Of a stretch of DNA of 64,000 nucleotides, positions 53,369 through 63,400 are shown one piece after another (the first letter of the stretch is position 1; each line of letters begins with the position of its first letter). A model generated the notes under the pieces. The model worked only from the letters and a program-made list of their open reading frames with translations, did not search any database and had not been told where the DNA came from. Source of the stretch: Gammaproteobacteria bacterium. Its GTDB lineage: Bacteria > Pseudomonadota > Gammaproteobacteria > Pseudomonadales > Pseudomonadaceae. The position numbers and the translations under genes were made by a program. The stretch spans positions 1 to 64,000 of the forward strand of contig CAJCIO010000018.1 of assembly GCA_903970465.1 (NCBI GenBank), written 5' to 3'.

Positions 53369-54295
53369 TCACGCCAGGCCCGGGAAGTGCGGCTCGTCGG
53401 TATTGCATTGGGCGCGAGCGAAATACGCCCCGGCCATCCGGATAAAGGGCGCCACCGCCGGATTGTCGTTGCCAAGGCGTGAGGCCATGTAGATCTGAGC
53501 CACTGGATCGGCATCGTGCAGGCGGCGAAATTGCAGCTGACCGGGGTACAAATGACGGGCTGCGGCGGGGACGATGGCGACCCCCAGGCCAGCGCGCACC
53601 AGCCCCAGGATCGAGTGCGTCTGGCCCAGGTAATAACGGTAGCGCGGGCTGACCCCGGCCATGGCGAACAGGCCGGCGATGCAGTCATGGAAATAACGGC
53701 CTTCGTCGGGCGAATACATCACGAAAGGCTGTTGATCGAGGTCGGCAATCGCAATCCTGGCCTGCGCCGCCAAAGGATGCTCGTTGGCCATGACCACCAG
53801 CAACGGCTCCTGGCTGATGAGCTGATAGTTGAAGCCCGCCGCTGAGGCGGACCAGCGCACAAAGCCGATATCCAGCATGTTCGCCTCCAGCGCCTGGATC
53901 TGCGCGCCGGAGACCATCTCGCGCAAGTCCACCCGTACATCCGGCAACTCGTTATCGGCGTACTCCAGCAAGCCCGGGATCATTCGGTAGCTGCTGACGG
54001 CAGTGAAGCCCAGCAGCAACTGGCCGACCTCACCACGTTCCAGGCGCCGCGCGCTGTCGGCGGCCTGTTCGGTATAGGCCAGTACGTGGCGGGCATCGCG
54101 CAAAAAGTGCTGCCCGGCAATGGTCAGCTTGACCCGGCGATTGCTGCGCTCGAGCAAGGTCACGCCCAGTGAACGCTCAAGCAGCTGGATCTGTCGACTG
54201 AGCGGCGGTTGGGTCATGAACAGACGGCGCGCGGCCCGACCGAAATGCAACTCATCGGCGACCATCACGAAACAGCGCAGTTGATGAAGCTCCAT
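53369..54295 (-). CDS. LysR-family regulator of the adjacent MFS gene
   Basis: A 308-residue LysR regulator. MELHQLRCFVMVADELHFGR is followed by the helix-turn-helix (ARRLFMTQPPLSRQIQLLER), of the CatR/BenM-like branch. The effector domain has LLLGFTAVSSYRMIPGLL. It is divergent from the MFS transporter gene, 140 bases away, so it probably controls it in response to a sugar acid or aromatic acid. Confidence 0.9.
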   Translation of the reverse strand: MELHQLRCFVMVADELHFGRAARRLFMTQPPLSRQIQLLERSLGVTLLERSNRRVKLTIAGQHFLRDARHVLAYTEQAADSARRLERGEVGQLLLGFTAVSSYRMIPGLLEYADNELPDVRVDLREMVSGAQIQALEANMLDIGFVRWSASAAGFNYQLISQEPLLVVMANEHPLAAQARIAIADLDQQPFVMYSPDEGRYFHDCIAGLFAMAGVSPRYRYYLGQTHSILGLVRAGLGVAIVPAAARHLYPGQLQFRRLHDADPVAQIYMASRLGNDNPAVAPFIRMAGAYFARAQCNTDEPHFPGLA

Positions 54296-54435
54296 GATTC
54301 AATTCTTGTATTGATCGATTCAGTCTCTATGTTAGACGCGCATCATCACTTTTCCTACTCTGGCTTCAATCCGCAGGCTTCGCGTGTCTGCGGTCATAAC
54401 AACACAGCCCTCCATGCAGGGGGCCGGAGAGCCCT

Positions 54436-55818
54436 ATGAATGCCAAGACCGCTTCCCTGGCGGTGCCGATCGCCGAGGCCAAGGTGGGCCGCCGCCGCTT
54501 CGTCATCCTCTCGCTGATCTTTGTCGTCACCGTCCTCAACTACGCCGACCGCGCCACCATGTCGATCGCCGGCACCGGCGTGGTCAAGGACCTGGGCCTT
54601 GACCCGATCATGCTCGGGATGATCTTTTCCGCCTTTGCCTGGGCCTATGCGCTGGGGCAGATCCCCGGTGGCTGGCTGCTGGACAAGTTCGGCGCCCGGC
54701 GGGTGTATGGCTGCAGCCTGGCACTATGGTCAGTGTTCACGATGCTGCAAGGCACCGTGGGCTGGATCGGCTTGGTCGGCTCCACGGCGGCCATCACCCT
54801 GTTCGGCATGCGCTTCATGCTCGGGCTGGTAGAGTCGCCAGCCTTCCCGGCCAACAACCGTATCGTCTCCTGCTGGTTTCCGACCAGCGAGCGCGGTACC
54901 GCGTCGGCGTTGTTCAACTCGGCGCAGTACATGGCGGTGGTGGTGTTCGCCCCGCTGATGGTCTGGCTGACCCACACCTTGGGCTGGGAACACGTGTTCT
55001 TGTGGATGGGCGTGCTGGGCCTGGTGGCCACGGTGTTCTGGTTCGTGCTGTACCGCGAACCGCTGAGCGATCCGCACCTGCGCGAGTCGGAACTGGCCTA
55101 CATGCGTGAAGGCGGCGCGCTGGTGGACCTGGAGGCCAATCGCAAGGCGATCAAGCCCAAACTCAAGGCCGCTGAAGTCATGCAGCTGTTCAACAATCGC
55201 ACCCTTTGGGCGATTTATCTGGGGCAGTACTGCATCACCGCGTTGACGTATTTTTTCATCACCTGGTTCCCCATCTACCTGATCAAGGGCCGCGGCATGA
55301 CCATCATGGAAGCCGGCTGGGTGGCGGCGTTGCCGGCGATTTGCGGGTTTTCCGGTGGCGTGCTCGGCGGCGTGGTGTCCGACTACCTGATTCGCCGAGG
55401 CATGCATCCATCACGGGCCCGCAAGACGCCATTCGTGTTCGGCATGGCGCTGGCGAGCAGCCTGGTGTCGGCCAACTACGTCGATGCCAACTGGATGGTG
55501 ATCGCCTTGATGGCCCTGGCGTTCTTCGGCAAGGGCCTGGCCGCGGTGGGCTGGGCGGTGCTGTCCGACACCGCGCCCAAGGGCATGGTCGGCTTGAGCG
55601 GCGGGGTGTTCAATGGCATCGGCAATATCGCCGGGATCGTCACGCCGGTGGTGATCGGCTTCTTCGTGGCCGCGACTGGTTCGTTCAACTCGGCACTCTG
55701 GTTCGTCGCCGCCCATGGCCTGATCGGTATCTTTGCCTACGTTGTGCTCGCAGGACGTTTCGAGCGCGTGGAAATTGCCCCGGCGGCTGATGGGCCCAAG
55801 GTCGCAAGCGCGACATGA
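54436..55818 (+). CDS. MFS transporter, glucarate/galactonate (ACS) type
   Basis: A 460-residue anion:cation symporter family MFS protein with twelve helices. The hallmark NYADRATMSIAGTGVVKDLGL (helix 1) and the motif GGWLLDKFGARRVYG lie in the first half. FMLGLVESPAFPANNRIVSCW is shared with glucarate, galactarate and galactonate permeases (GudP, GarP, DgoT). It stands alone, divergent from a LysR gene. Sugar-acid uptake is inferred from the family and from the gluconate and idonate genes in the window. Confidence 0.9.
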   Translation: MNAKTASLAVPIAEAKVGRRRFVILSLIFVVTVLNYADRATMSIAGTGVVKDLGLDPIMLGMIFSAFAWAYALGQIPGGWLLDKFGARRVYGCSLALWSVFTMLQGTVGWIGLVGSTAAITLFGMRFMLGLVESPAFPANNRIVSCWFPTSERGTASALFNSAQYMAVVVFAPLMVWLTHTLGWEHVFLWMGVLGLVATVFWFVLYREPLSDPHLRESELAYMREGGALVDLEANRKAIKPKLKAAEVMQLFNNRTLWAIYLGQYCITALTYFFITWFPIYLIKGRGMTIMEAGWVAALPAICGFSGGVLGGVVSDYLIRRGMHPSRARKTPFVFGMALASSLVSANYVDANWMVIALMALAFFGKGLAAVGWAVLSDTAPKGMVGLSGGVFNGIGNIAGIVTPVVIGFFVAATGSFNSALWFVAAHGLIGIFAYVVLAGRFERVEIAPAADGPKVASAT

Positions 55819-55905
55819 CACTTTGGTTGTCGAGCGTGAATGAGTACTCTGGGCGCGCAGGTTGTCTGAACCTGAACTTGATCTCTGCGCGCTACAGGAC
55901 CTTTG

Positions 55906-56931
55906 ATGACTCACCCCCGTATCGGCTTCGCCTGCATGTACCGCCACCCTGAGCGGAGCCTGTCGGCCAGCGAATTGAAACTCGTGGAAACACCGTTCAA
56001 CCCGCGCACCACCACCTTGCGCTGGATGGACAGCGTGGCGCCGCAGCTGGCCCAGGACAAGCTGGTCGAGGTCGTGACCCACAACCTCGCGGCGCAGCTG
56101 CGCTTGCTGGCCTACGCCGCCGAGCTGCCCGCGCCGCTGCGCATGGTGCGCCTGAGCAGTGACCTGCTGCCGTTCTACAGCCACGTCAAAGTCCGCGAGT
56201 TTTATCGGCAGCCCACTATTCAAGCCTGGCTCGGCGAAGGCTTCGCCGCCATCGGCGCGCTGGCCCGCCAGGCGCAGATCCGCCTGTCGTTCCACCCCGG
56301 GCAATATTGCGTGCTGGGTTCAGACCGGCCCGAGGTGGTCGAAAACAGCATTGCCGAATTCGAATACCACGCCGACATGATCCGCATGATGGGCTACGGC
56401 GTGCGTTTTCAGGACCTCAAGTGCAACGTGCACATTGCCGGCCGTCTCGGCGCGCAAGGCATACGGGCTATCTGGTCGCAGCTGTCCGAGGTGGCGCGCA
56501 ACTGCATCACCTTCGAGAACGAAGAAAAGACTTACGGCGTCGATGACTGCCTGCAACTGGCCGACCTGGCGCCTGTGGTGCTCGACATCCACCATTGCTG
56601 GATCAACGAGAACGACTACATCGCCCCGGATGATCCGCGGGTCGAGCGCATCATCGACAGTTGGCGCGGCGTGCGCCCGACCATGCACTACTCGCAGCCG
56701 CCAGAGCACTTGCAGGCACTGGGATTTTCAGCCGAGCAAAAGCTCGAGATGCCGACGCTGCTCCAGTCCGTGAACAAACGCGACCTCTACGCTCACAGCG
56801 ATCGCATGTGGAACCGCTGGACCAATGAGTACGCACTGCAGTTTTTGCCTCGGTTCGACATCATGTTCGAAGCCAAGGACAAGAATCTGGCGACGTTAGC
56901 GTTTTATCGGGAGTATCTGGAGGGTGCTTGA
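55906..56931 (+). CDS. uvsE: UV-damage endonuclease UvsE/UVDE
   Basis: A 341-residue TIM-barrel endonuclease that nicks DNA 5' to UV photoproducts and some other lesions. Start IGFACMYRHPERSL, metal ligands and active-site segments FHPGQYCVLGSDRPEV, ITFENEEKTYGVDD, VVLDIHHCWIN, MHYSQPP and DIMFEAKDKNLATL are all present in order. AGGA lies 6 bases before ATG 55906 (a TTG at 55903 is ignored). The gene is monocistronic. This pathway is patchily distributed in bacteria. Confidence 0.93.
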   Translation: MTHPRIGFACMYRHPERSLSASELKLVETPFNPRTTTLRWMDSVAPQLAQDKLVEVVTHNLAAQLRLLAYAAELPAPLRMVRLSSDLLPFYSHVKVREFYRQPTIQAWLGEGFAAIGALARQAQIRLSFHPGQYCVLGSDRPEVVENSIAEFEYHADMIRMMGYGVRFQDLKCNVHIAGRLGAQGIRAIWSQLSEVARNCITFENEEKTYGVDDCLQLADLAPVVLDIHHCWINENDYIAPDDPRVERIIDSWRGVRPTMHYSQPPEHLQALGFSAEQKLEMPTLLQSVNKRDLYAHSDRMWNRWTNEYALQFLPRFDIMFEAKDKNLATLAFYREYLEGA

Positions 56932-56954
56932 TCGGCCGCGTATCCGCGCCGGTA

Positions 56955-56973
56955 GCGAGGGAGCTTGCTCCCG
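56955..56973. repeat. Single REP-like unit
   Basis: GCGAGGGAGCTTGCTCCCG forms a small hairpin (GGGAGC/GCTCCC) in the convergent gap between uvsE and dsdA. It matches the common Pseudomonas REP core. Confidence 0.6.
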
Positions 56974-57030
56974 AAAATAGTGCCAGCAACCTGGCTGTGA
57001 CTGACATACCGCAATCGGGGCAAGCCCCCA

Positions 57031-58380
57031 CTACGGGTGGTCCGGGTGATTCAAATATCCCGCCATCTCCGCCTCCGGCACCATGCCGCCCCCCGTCGCC
57101 CAGATCAGATGAGTGGCGCCTTGCGCAATGCCGTCATGCAAGCCCAACCGGTGGGCATAGCCTTGTTGCTCGCGCAGCACTCGGGCAAAGCCAGGCGCGC
57201 CGGCCAGCGCGGAGGGCTCCAGACGCAGATGCTCGGTGCGATCCAGCAATTGCAGCAGCGCGAACAGTTCTGCGTCGGTCACTGTATAAAACCCATCGAG
57301 CATGCGTTGCATCGAGCGCCCGACGAAACCGGACGGGCGCCCGACCGCCAGGCCATCGGCGGCGGTCCGGTTGCTGATGCCGAAGTCCTGCACCGAGAGG
57401 CCGTCGTGCAGGCCGGTGTAGACGCCCATCAGCATGCACGGCGAGGCCGTCGGCTCGGCGAACAGGCAATGCACATGGTCGCCGAACGCCAGTTTCAGGC
57501 CGAAGGCGATGCCGCCAGGGCCGCCGCCCACACCGCACGGCAGGTACACGAACAACGGATGCTCGGCATCGACCACGATGTTCTGTTCGGCGAATTGCGC
57601 CTTCAGCCGTTCCCCGGCCACCGCATATCCCAGGAACAGCGTTGTCGAGTTTTCGTCATCGATAAAGTGACAGCGCGGATCGGCCTGGGCCTGCTCGCGA
57701 CCTTGCTCCACTGCCTGGCCGTAATCGCCAGTGTATTCGATCACCGTTACGCCAGCGGCGCGCAGCTTGTCCTTCTTCCACTGCCGCGCATCGGCCGACA
57801 TGTGCACGGTGGTGGCGAAGCCCAGTCGCGCGCCGGCGATACCGATCGACAGGCCCAGGTTGCCGGTGCTGCCGACGGCGATCTTGTGAGCGCGCAGCAG
57901 CGCCTGGCACGGCGCCTCGGCGAGGCGGCGATAATCGTCGTGCTCGCTCAGCAGGCCATGGCGGATCGCCAACTGTTCAGCGTGGTACAGCACTTCATAG
58001 ATGCCGCCGCGGGCCTTGACCGAGCCGGAGATCGGCAGGTGGCTGTCTTTTTTCAACAGCAGGCGCACCGGTGCAGCGATGTCGTAACGCGCGCGCAGCG
58101 CCTCGGCGAAGGCCGGTACGCTGACCAACTCGGATTCGATGATGCCGTCGCTGGCGGCCACTTCCGGGAACGCCTGGGCCAGGAACGGTGCGAAGCGTTG
58201 CAGGCGTGCGCTGGCCTGGCGGACATCATCGGCACTGAGCGCGATATCGTTCAGCGCTTCGCCCAATGGTGCGATCTGCGGGTTGAACCAGCTGACTGCT
58301 TCACCCGCCAGAATCGGCGTCAGCAACGGGAACAGAGATGTCCAGTCAGCAAGGCTTTTGCCGTACACGGATGTGATCAC
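57031..58380 (-). CDS. dsdA: D-serine ammonia-lyase (D-serine dehydratase)
   Basis: A 449-residue PLP enzyme that converts D-serine to pyruvate and ammonia, both nutrient and detoxification. The PLP lysine is K122 ([17 protein letters not shown]). The glycine loop is [12 protein letters not shown], and [17 protein letters not shown] binds the phosphate. The length equals E. coli DsdA (442). It lies 48 bases after the amidase gene on the same strand. A DsdC-type regulator or DsdX transporter is not adjacent. Confidence 0.95.
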   Translation of the reverse strand: MITSVYGKSLADWTSLFPLLTPILAGEAVSWFNPQIAPLGEALNDIALSADDVRQASARLQRFAPFLAQAFPEVAASDGIIESELVSVPAFAEALRARYDIAAPVRLLLKKDSHLPISGSVKARGGIYEVLYHAEQLAIRHGLLSEHDDYRRLAEAPCQALLRAHKIAVGSTGNLGLSIGIAGARLGFATTVHMSADARQWKKDKLRAAGVTVIEYTGDYGQAVEQGREQAQADPRCHFIDDENSTTLFLGYAVAGERLKAQFAEQNIVVDAEHPLFVYLPCGVGGGPGGIAFGLKLAFGDHVHCLFAEPTASPCMLMGVYTGLHDGLSVQDFGISNRTAADGLAVGRPSGFVGRSMQRMLDGFYTVTDAELFALLQLLDRTEHLRLEPSALAGAPGFARVLREQQGYAHRLGLHDGIAQGATHLIWATGGGMVPEAEMAGYLNHPDHP

Positions 58381-58428
58381 AGCGGTGTCTCCAGCGGCGG
58401 CGCAGTGGTGCGCCTTGATAGGGCCTGT

Positions 58429-59961
58429 TCAGACGGCCGGGCGTCCGTCGGCGGACGTGGCATGGTCTGCGGCGGGCAGGGGCGGATGGGTCACCGGCGT
58501 CCACAGGTCCACCTCGCTACGCGCCAGCGCGGCCATGTCCGGACGCGGTCGGCACAGGTCGGTGGTGGCTTCGCAGTGGGCCTCCAGCGCCCGAGCGGCC
58601 AGGAGCAATTCCAGGTCGCCGCGAAATCTGCCGATGACCTGCATGCCGAAGGGCATGGCCAGGTGGTCTACCCCCATGGGCATCGACAACGCCGGGTTGG
58701 TCGCGAGAGTGACCACATAGGTCAGCGCCAACCAGCGGTAGTAGTTCTCCAGCTCGATGCCGTTGATGCTTTTCAAATAGGGCTCCTCCCACGGGAACGC
58801 CGACACGGGCGTGGTGGGCGAGAGGATCAGGTCGTACCGGTTGAACAGCGTCTGGAAGCGGCGAAAGATGCGGGTCTGTTCGGCATTGGCCCACACGCAA
58901 TCCTTGAGCGACAGGCGCGCGCCCATCTCGTAGTTGGCGCGCGGGTTGGGGCCGAGGGCGTCCGGGTCTTTCTCGTAGGCGGCTTGCAGGCTGCCGACAA
59001 AGGCTTCGGCGCGGACCACATCGAAGCAGCGATGGGCGTGCTGCATGTCCACTTCGATCGCTTCGCACGAGGCGAACAGGCCCTTGAGGCTTGCGATCTT
59101 GTTGCGGAACACCCGGCGGATATCATCGTCAACGTCGCACACACCGAAGTCCTCGGTGTAGCCGACGCGCAGTCGCGAGAGATCCACGCCAGCCAAGCCA
59201 TCCATCGACGCCGGCATGCTGAAGTCGTAACTCAGCGGATCGTTTGGCGCCAGACCGGCCGTGGCCGCCAGTTGCAGCCAGGTGTCGGCGACATCGCGGC
59301 CCATGGGCCCGACCACCGAAATCGGCGTCCAGCCCAGCAGCTTGCGCTCGCTGGGCACCAGGCCGGGCGATGTGCGCAGGCCGACGATGCCACATTTGGC
59401 TGCCGGAATACGCAACGAACCGCCGGTGTCGGAGCCGCTGCACAGCGGCACCATATTGGCCGCCAGCGCCGCCGCCGCGCCCCCCGATGAGCCGCCTGCA
59501 TTGAGGCGCGGGTTGAACGGGTTGCCCGTCGCGCCCCACACCGGGTTGCGGGTATTGGCGCCAGCGCCCATCTCCGGCACGTTGGTCTTGCCGACCACGA
59601 TCGCCCCGGCAGCGCGCAATCGACGCACCAGCTGGTTGTCCTGGGCCGGCACGTTGGCGCGGAACAAGGGCGAGCCATAGGTGGTGAGCAGGCCGGCGGT
59701 CTCTTCCAGATCCTTGATGCCGATCGGCAACCCGCTGAGCAACCCGCGCTGTTCGTTTCGGCCGATGGCTTTTTCAACCGCACGGGCTTCGTCACGGGCG
59801 CGGTCGAACGACGTGGCGCAGAAGGCGTTGATCTTCGGGTTGTACGCTTCGATGCGGGCGATGCACGCCTCTAGCACTTCGACCGGCGATACCTGGCGCG
59901 TATCCATCAGCGCTTTAAGCTCTACCGCGCCTTTATCGGCCAGTTCGTGGGGGATGGGCAT
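58429..59961 (-). CDS. Amidase-signature family hydrolase
   Basis: A 510-residue cytoplasmic amidase. The Ser-cisSer-Lys triad is complete: K83 (GLPIGIKDLEET), cis-Ser S158 (AGGSSGGAAAAL) and nucleophile S182 (SGSDTGGSLRIPA). The C-terminal region has LATNPALSMPMG and GMQVIGR, usual for broad amidases. The ATG at 59961 has AGGA 8 bases upstream; the frame to 60057 is ignored. It lies 99 bases below the response regulator gene and ahead of dsdA, which suggests that it may release a D-amino acid from an amide. The substrate is unknown. Confidence 0.9.
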   Translation of the reverse strand: MPIPHELADKGAVELKALMDTRQVSPVEVLEACIARIEAYNPKINAFCATSFDRARDEARAVEKAIGRNEQRGLLSGLPIGIKDLEETAGLLTTYGSPLFRANVPAQDNQLVRRLRAAGAIVVGKTNVPEMGAGANTRNPVWGATGNPFNPRLNAGGSSGGAAAALAANMVPLCSGSDTGGSLRIPAAKCGIVGLRTSPGLVPSERKLLGWTPISVVGPMGRDVADTWLQLAATAGLAPNDPLSYDFSMPASMDGLAGVDLSRLRVGYTEDFGVCDVDDDIRRVFRNKIASLKGLFASCEAIEVDMQHAHRCFDVVRAEAFVGSLQAAYEKDPDALGPNPRANYEMGARLSLKDCVWANAEQTRIFRRFQTLFNRYDLILSPTTPVSAFPWEEPYLKSINGIELENYYRWLALTYVVTLATNPALSMPMGVDHLAMPFGMQVIGRFRGDLELLLAARALEAHCEATTDLCRPRPDMAALARSEVDLWTPVTHPPLPAADHATSADGRPAV

Positions 59962-60060
59962 GGCGTCGGTCCTGGGCAAGATGTCGGGCCAAGAGTAGAA
60001 AGACTCGAGGCCCGCCACAACCAACTTATTTAGAACGCAGCCATGCTGTTTGCACAAGGC

Positions 60061-60453
60061 TCAGCCCCGGCTGTTGCGGGGCGGCAGCAGTTCTTGCAAC
60101 GCATCGCTCAGTTGCCCGATGCTGAACGGCTTGGCCACACAGTCCCGATCCGCCCATGTCTCAGGAATGCCCAGCCGGCCATAGCCGGTACAGAAGATGA
60201 ACGGGATGCCTCGATGGGCAATCTCGGCGGCGATCGGGAACGACGTGCCGCCGATGATATTGACGTCCAGAATCGCCAGATCATAATCCCCGGCGCGGGC
60301 GTATTCGACCCCTTCATCCAGCGTGCTGACATGGCTGGCGGTGGCGTAGCCGAGCTCTTCGAGCATCATCTCGATCAGCATCGCCAGCATGGTCTCGTCC
60401 TCGACGATAAACACCTTGGGGCGCAGTACGTGCTCAGTGACCGACAAGCTCAT
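60061..60453 (-). CDS. Single-domain response regulator
   Basis: A 130-residue receiver domain without an output domain. The phospho-acceptor is D63 (LAILDVNI), the acidic pair is E18-D19 (VFIVEDE), and the lysine lies in CVAKPFS. The threonine switch is in FIFCTGYG. It starts inside the stop codon of the phytochrome gene (4-base overlap), so it is its probable partner. It resembles receivers paired with HWE-type sensor kinases. It likely acts by docking to other proteins. Confidence 0.92.
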   Translation of the reverse strand: MSLSVTEHVLRPKVFIVEDETMLAMLIEMMLEELGYATASHVSTLDEGVEYARAGDYDLAILDVNIIGGTSFPIAAEIAHRGIPFIFCTGYGRLGIPETWADRDCVAKPFSIGQLSDALQELLPPRNSRG

Positions 60454-63400
60454 GAATCTCCGTCCGCTTTTTCGTGCCAGGGCAGGGTCATGCTCCAGCT
60501 CAGCCCTGTAGCGGCGAACAGCACCTGGGCCGTGCCGTCGAGCTCGCGCTCGATACTGCGGCGGATCAGTCGAAAGCCGAAACCTTCGAAGGTAGTCGCG
60601 GCGATGGGAGGGCCATCGGCTTCAAGCCAGTGAATGTTCAATGTGCGGGGGCTCGTGGTGGTGTTCATGGTGGCAGTGAGGGTGATGTGTCCACCCGGTG
60701 ATGAGTGCAGCGATGAAAGCGCCCCATGCTGCACGGCGTTGGCCATCAATTCGTGGAACACCATCGACAGCGCCAGCGAGGTTCTGGGTTCCAGCGTGAC
60801 CGGGTCGCCCAGCAACAGGATCCGGCCGGTGCCGCCTTCGGGTCGCTGCAGTTGCGCAATCAGATCCTCCAGCTCGCTGGACAGCCACTCTGCCCGCGCA
60901 AGGGCATCGTGGGCCTGGCTGAGGGCCAGGAGACGGGCATCGAAACTCTGGCGAAACGTCGCCAGGGAATCGGAGTTGCTGGCCGTCAGGGACGCTATCG
61001 CCTGCACCGTCGCCAAGGTGTTTTTGACTCGATGATTGAGCTCGTTGAGCAACCCCGCGCGGGTGGCGCGATCCTCCAGTTGCTGGCGCTCGAGCTTGCC
61101 CGAAATCGACTGGGCCAGGCGCGCAGTGGTGCCGCTCTGCTTGAGCACCGCCAGCTCGCTACCGATCGCCGGCCCCGAGTGAGCGGGCAAACTGAAGGTA
61201 AAGATGCTGCCGCAACCGGGTTCGCTATGGGCCCACAGGCGCCCACCGTGGGCCGCGATGATGCCTTGCGAGATGTACAGCCCCAGGCCGTTGCCACGCG
61301 GGTTGCCTTCCTTGACCGACCAGTAGCGCTGGAATATATACGGCAGGTTCTGCGCCGGGATGCCGACGCCGTTGTCGGCCACCTTGAACAGCACGTCTGC
61401 GCCATCGACGATCACATCGATGTCGATGGTGCCGCCCTGCGGCGTGAATTTGATCGCATTGCCGACCAGGTTGGACAGCACCTGGAAAATCCGTTCCGGG
61501 TCAGCATTGATCACCAGGCCGTCGGCTGCGGTGCAATTGAGTTCGATCTGCTTGGCAGTGGTCAGGGTCACCAGCAAGGCGCAGGTTTCCTCCAGCAGGC
61601 GGGTGACGCTCAGCGGCTGACAGGACAGCTGGTAGCGGCCGGCTTCGATCCGAGCGGTGTCGAGCAGGTCTTCGAGCAGGCTGTTCATGCGCGTCGTGGC
61701 ATTTTCGATAGTGGCCAGCGCGCGGCGAATGTGGCGGTTTTCAAGAATGCTGTCGCTGACCGCCCAGCGTTGCATCATCCCGCACTGCATGATGATGATC
61801 GACATCGGGTTGCGCAGATCATGGGAGACCACCGCCACCAGTTCATCGCGCATGCGCACGGCCTCCTGCTCGCGCTGCACCTGGCGTTCCAGGTCGTGCT
61901 CGAGCGCCGAACGGCGAATATCCTCGGCGGCATACAGATCGCCTCGCGACCACGGCTGGGCGATGCCGACGACCTGTTCTTCCCACACGTCGAACGATTG
62001 CCGTGGATGCAGGCGGTGGCTCGACGCGCCGGTCGACCCAATCCGCAAATGGTCGGCTGGATTGCCACTCCATTGCATGTTGGACGTGAGCTGCGGGCGG
62101 AACCAGATCACCGCGTTGTCCACAGGCTTGGGCAGCACGAAGGCGATCACGCCGCTGGCCACGTCACGGTAAGCCGCGGCCGGAGGGTGTTCCTGTTGCA
62201 GCGCGGCGCTATGGAACAGGCCCAGGCCTTGCAGCCCCTGGGTGCGTTCCTTGAGCTTTTGGCTGTTCAGGCCGACATCGCGGATCCACCGGTGCAAGGC
62301 GCGCACCTGAGCGGGCGTCGGGCAACTGCCGAACAGCTGCAGGTCATCTTCGATCAGCACGGCGACCCCGGTGGCCTGGGTCAAGGATTGCAGCAGTTCG
62401 GCGCGTGTCGCCAGCCCGGCGAGGATTTCCCGGTCGGCGCTGGCCATGGCCTCGGCCAGTTGCCCGAGCATCGTGACCTTGTCTTCGCGATCATGCTGGA
62501 TCTGGGTGGCGACGATGGCGCAGATCTTCACCGACAGCAGCTGGCCGATCAGGGCGCAGGCGTCGCGGTATTCGCGGGGCACCAGCAACGGGGCAGGGTG
62601 GCTGCAGGTGATCAGCCCCCAGAGTTCACCGTCCTCCAGCAGTGAGATGCTCATCGAGGACTGCACGCCCATGTTTTTCAGGTATTCGCAGTGCACGGGC
62701 GACACGCTGCGCAGCGTCGCGAAGCTCAGGTCCAGCGGTTGTCCGCTATCCGGTCGCAGCACTGGTACCAGCGGCACTGGGACATAGGTGGCATCGGGGA
62801 TCACCCGAATCCAGTTCAAGCGATACAGCGCCCGCGCCTGGGCGGGGATGTCCGAGGCCGGAAAGTTCAACCCGCTGTAGCTGGGCAGGCTGCCCGTCAG
62901 CGCTTGCGCCACTACCTTGCCGTGACCCTCGGGTTCGAAACGGTAGATGATCACCCGGTCATAGCCGGTCAGCGCTTGAATCTCGTGGACGCTGATATCG
63001 AACAGCGTCTCCAGGTTGCTGGTGGCCTGCAGGTTGCGCAGCACGCGGGTGATGGTCCTTGACTGCTCCTGCACCGGCTGCACAAAGGGCTCGAGCTCGA
63101 TGATCAGCAGGTCTTCATGGTGGTGTAGCGCCGCGCTGTAGTCGGCGTCGCCAACACTGACGCGGATGTGATCGCCATCGGCGCTCGGCCCTTCGGCGTA
63201 CGCCTGCTCGATCAATTGCGCCTGTTGTGCCGGTATCAATACTGACAAAGGTTTACCCAGCAGCGCGTGGCATTCGAGCCCTATGGCGCGGGCCAAATTG
63301 GCACTGACCTGCTCGATCCGCAGGGGCTGGCCGGCCAGGCTGAGCAAGAAGCCGTGGGGCTGTATGGCACCGGGTACCCGAATGGGCTCATCGGCGCAGG

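Noticed and set aside
57037-59490. An 817-codon open frame on the plus strand
   Set aside because: It is antisense to dsdA and the amidase gene, both with intact catalytic motifs. Its own translation has no recognisable domain.
60726-62645. A 639-codon open frame on the plus strand
   Set aside because: It lies wholly opposite the phytochrome kinase gene and has no ribosome binding site or domain.
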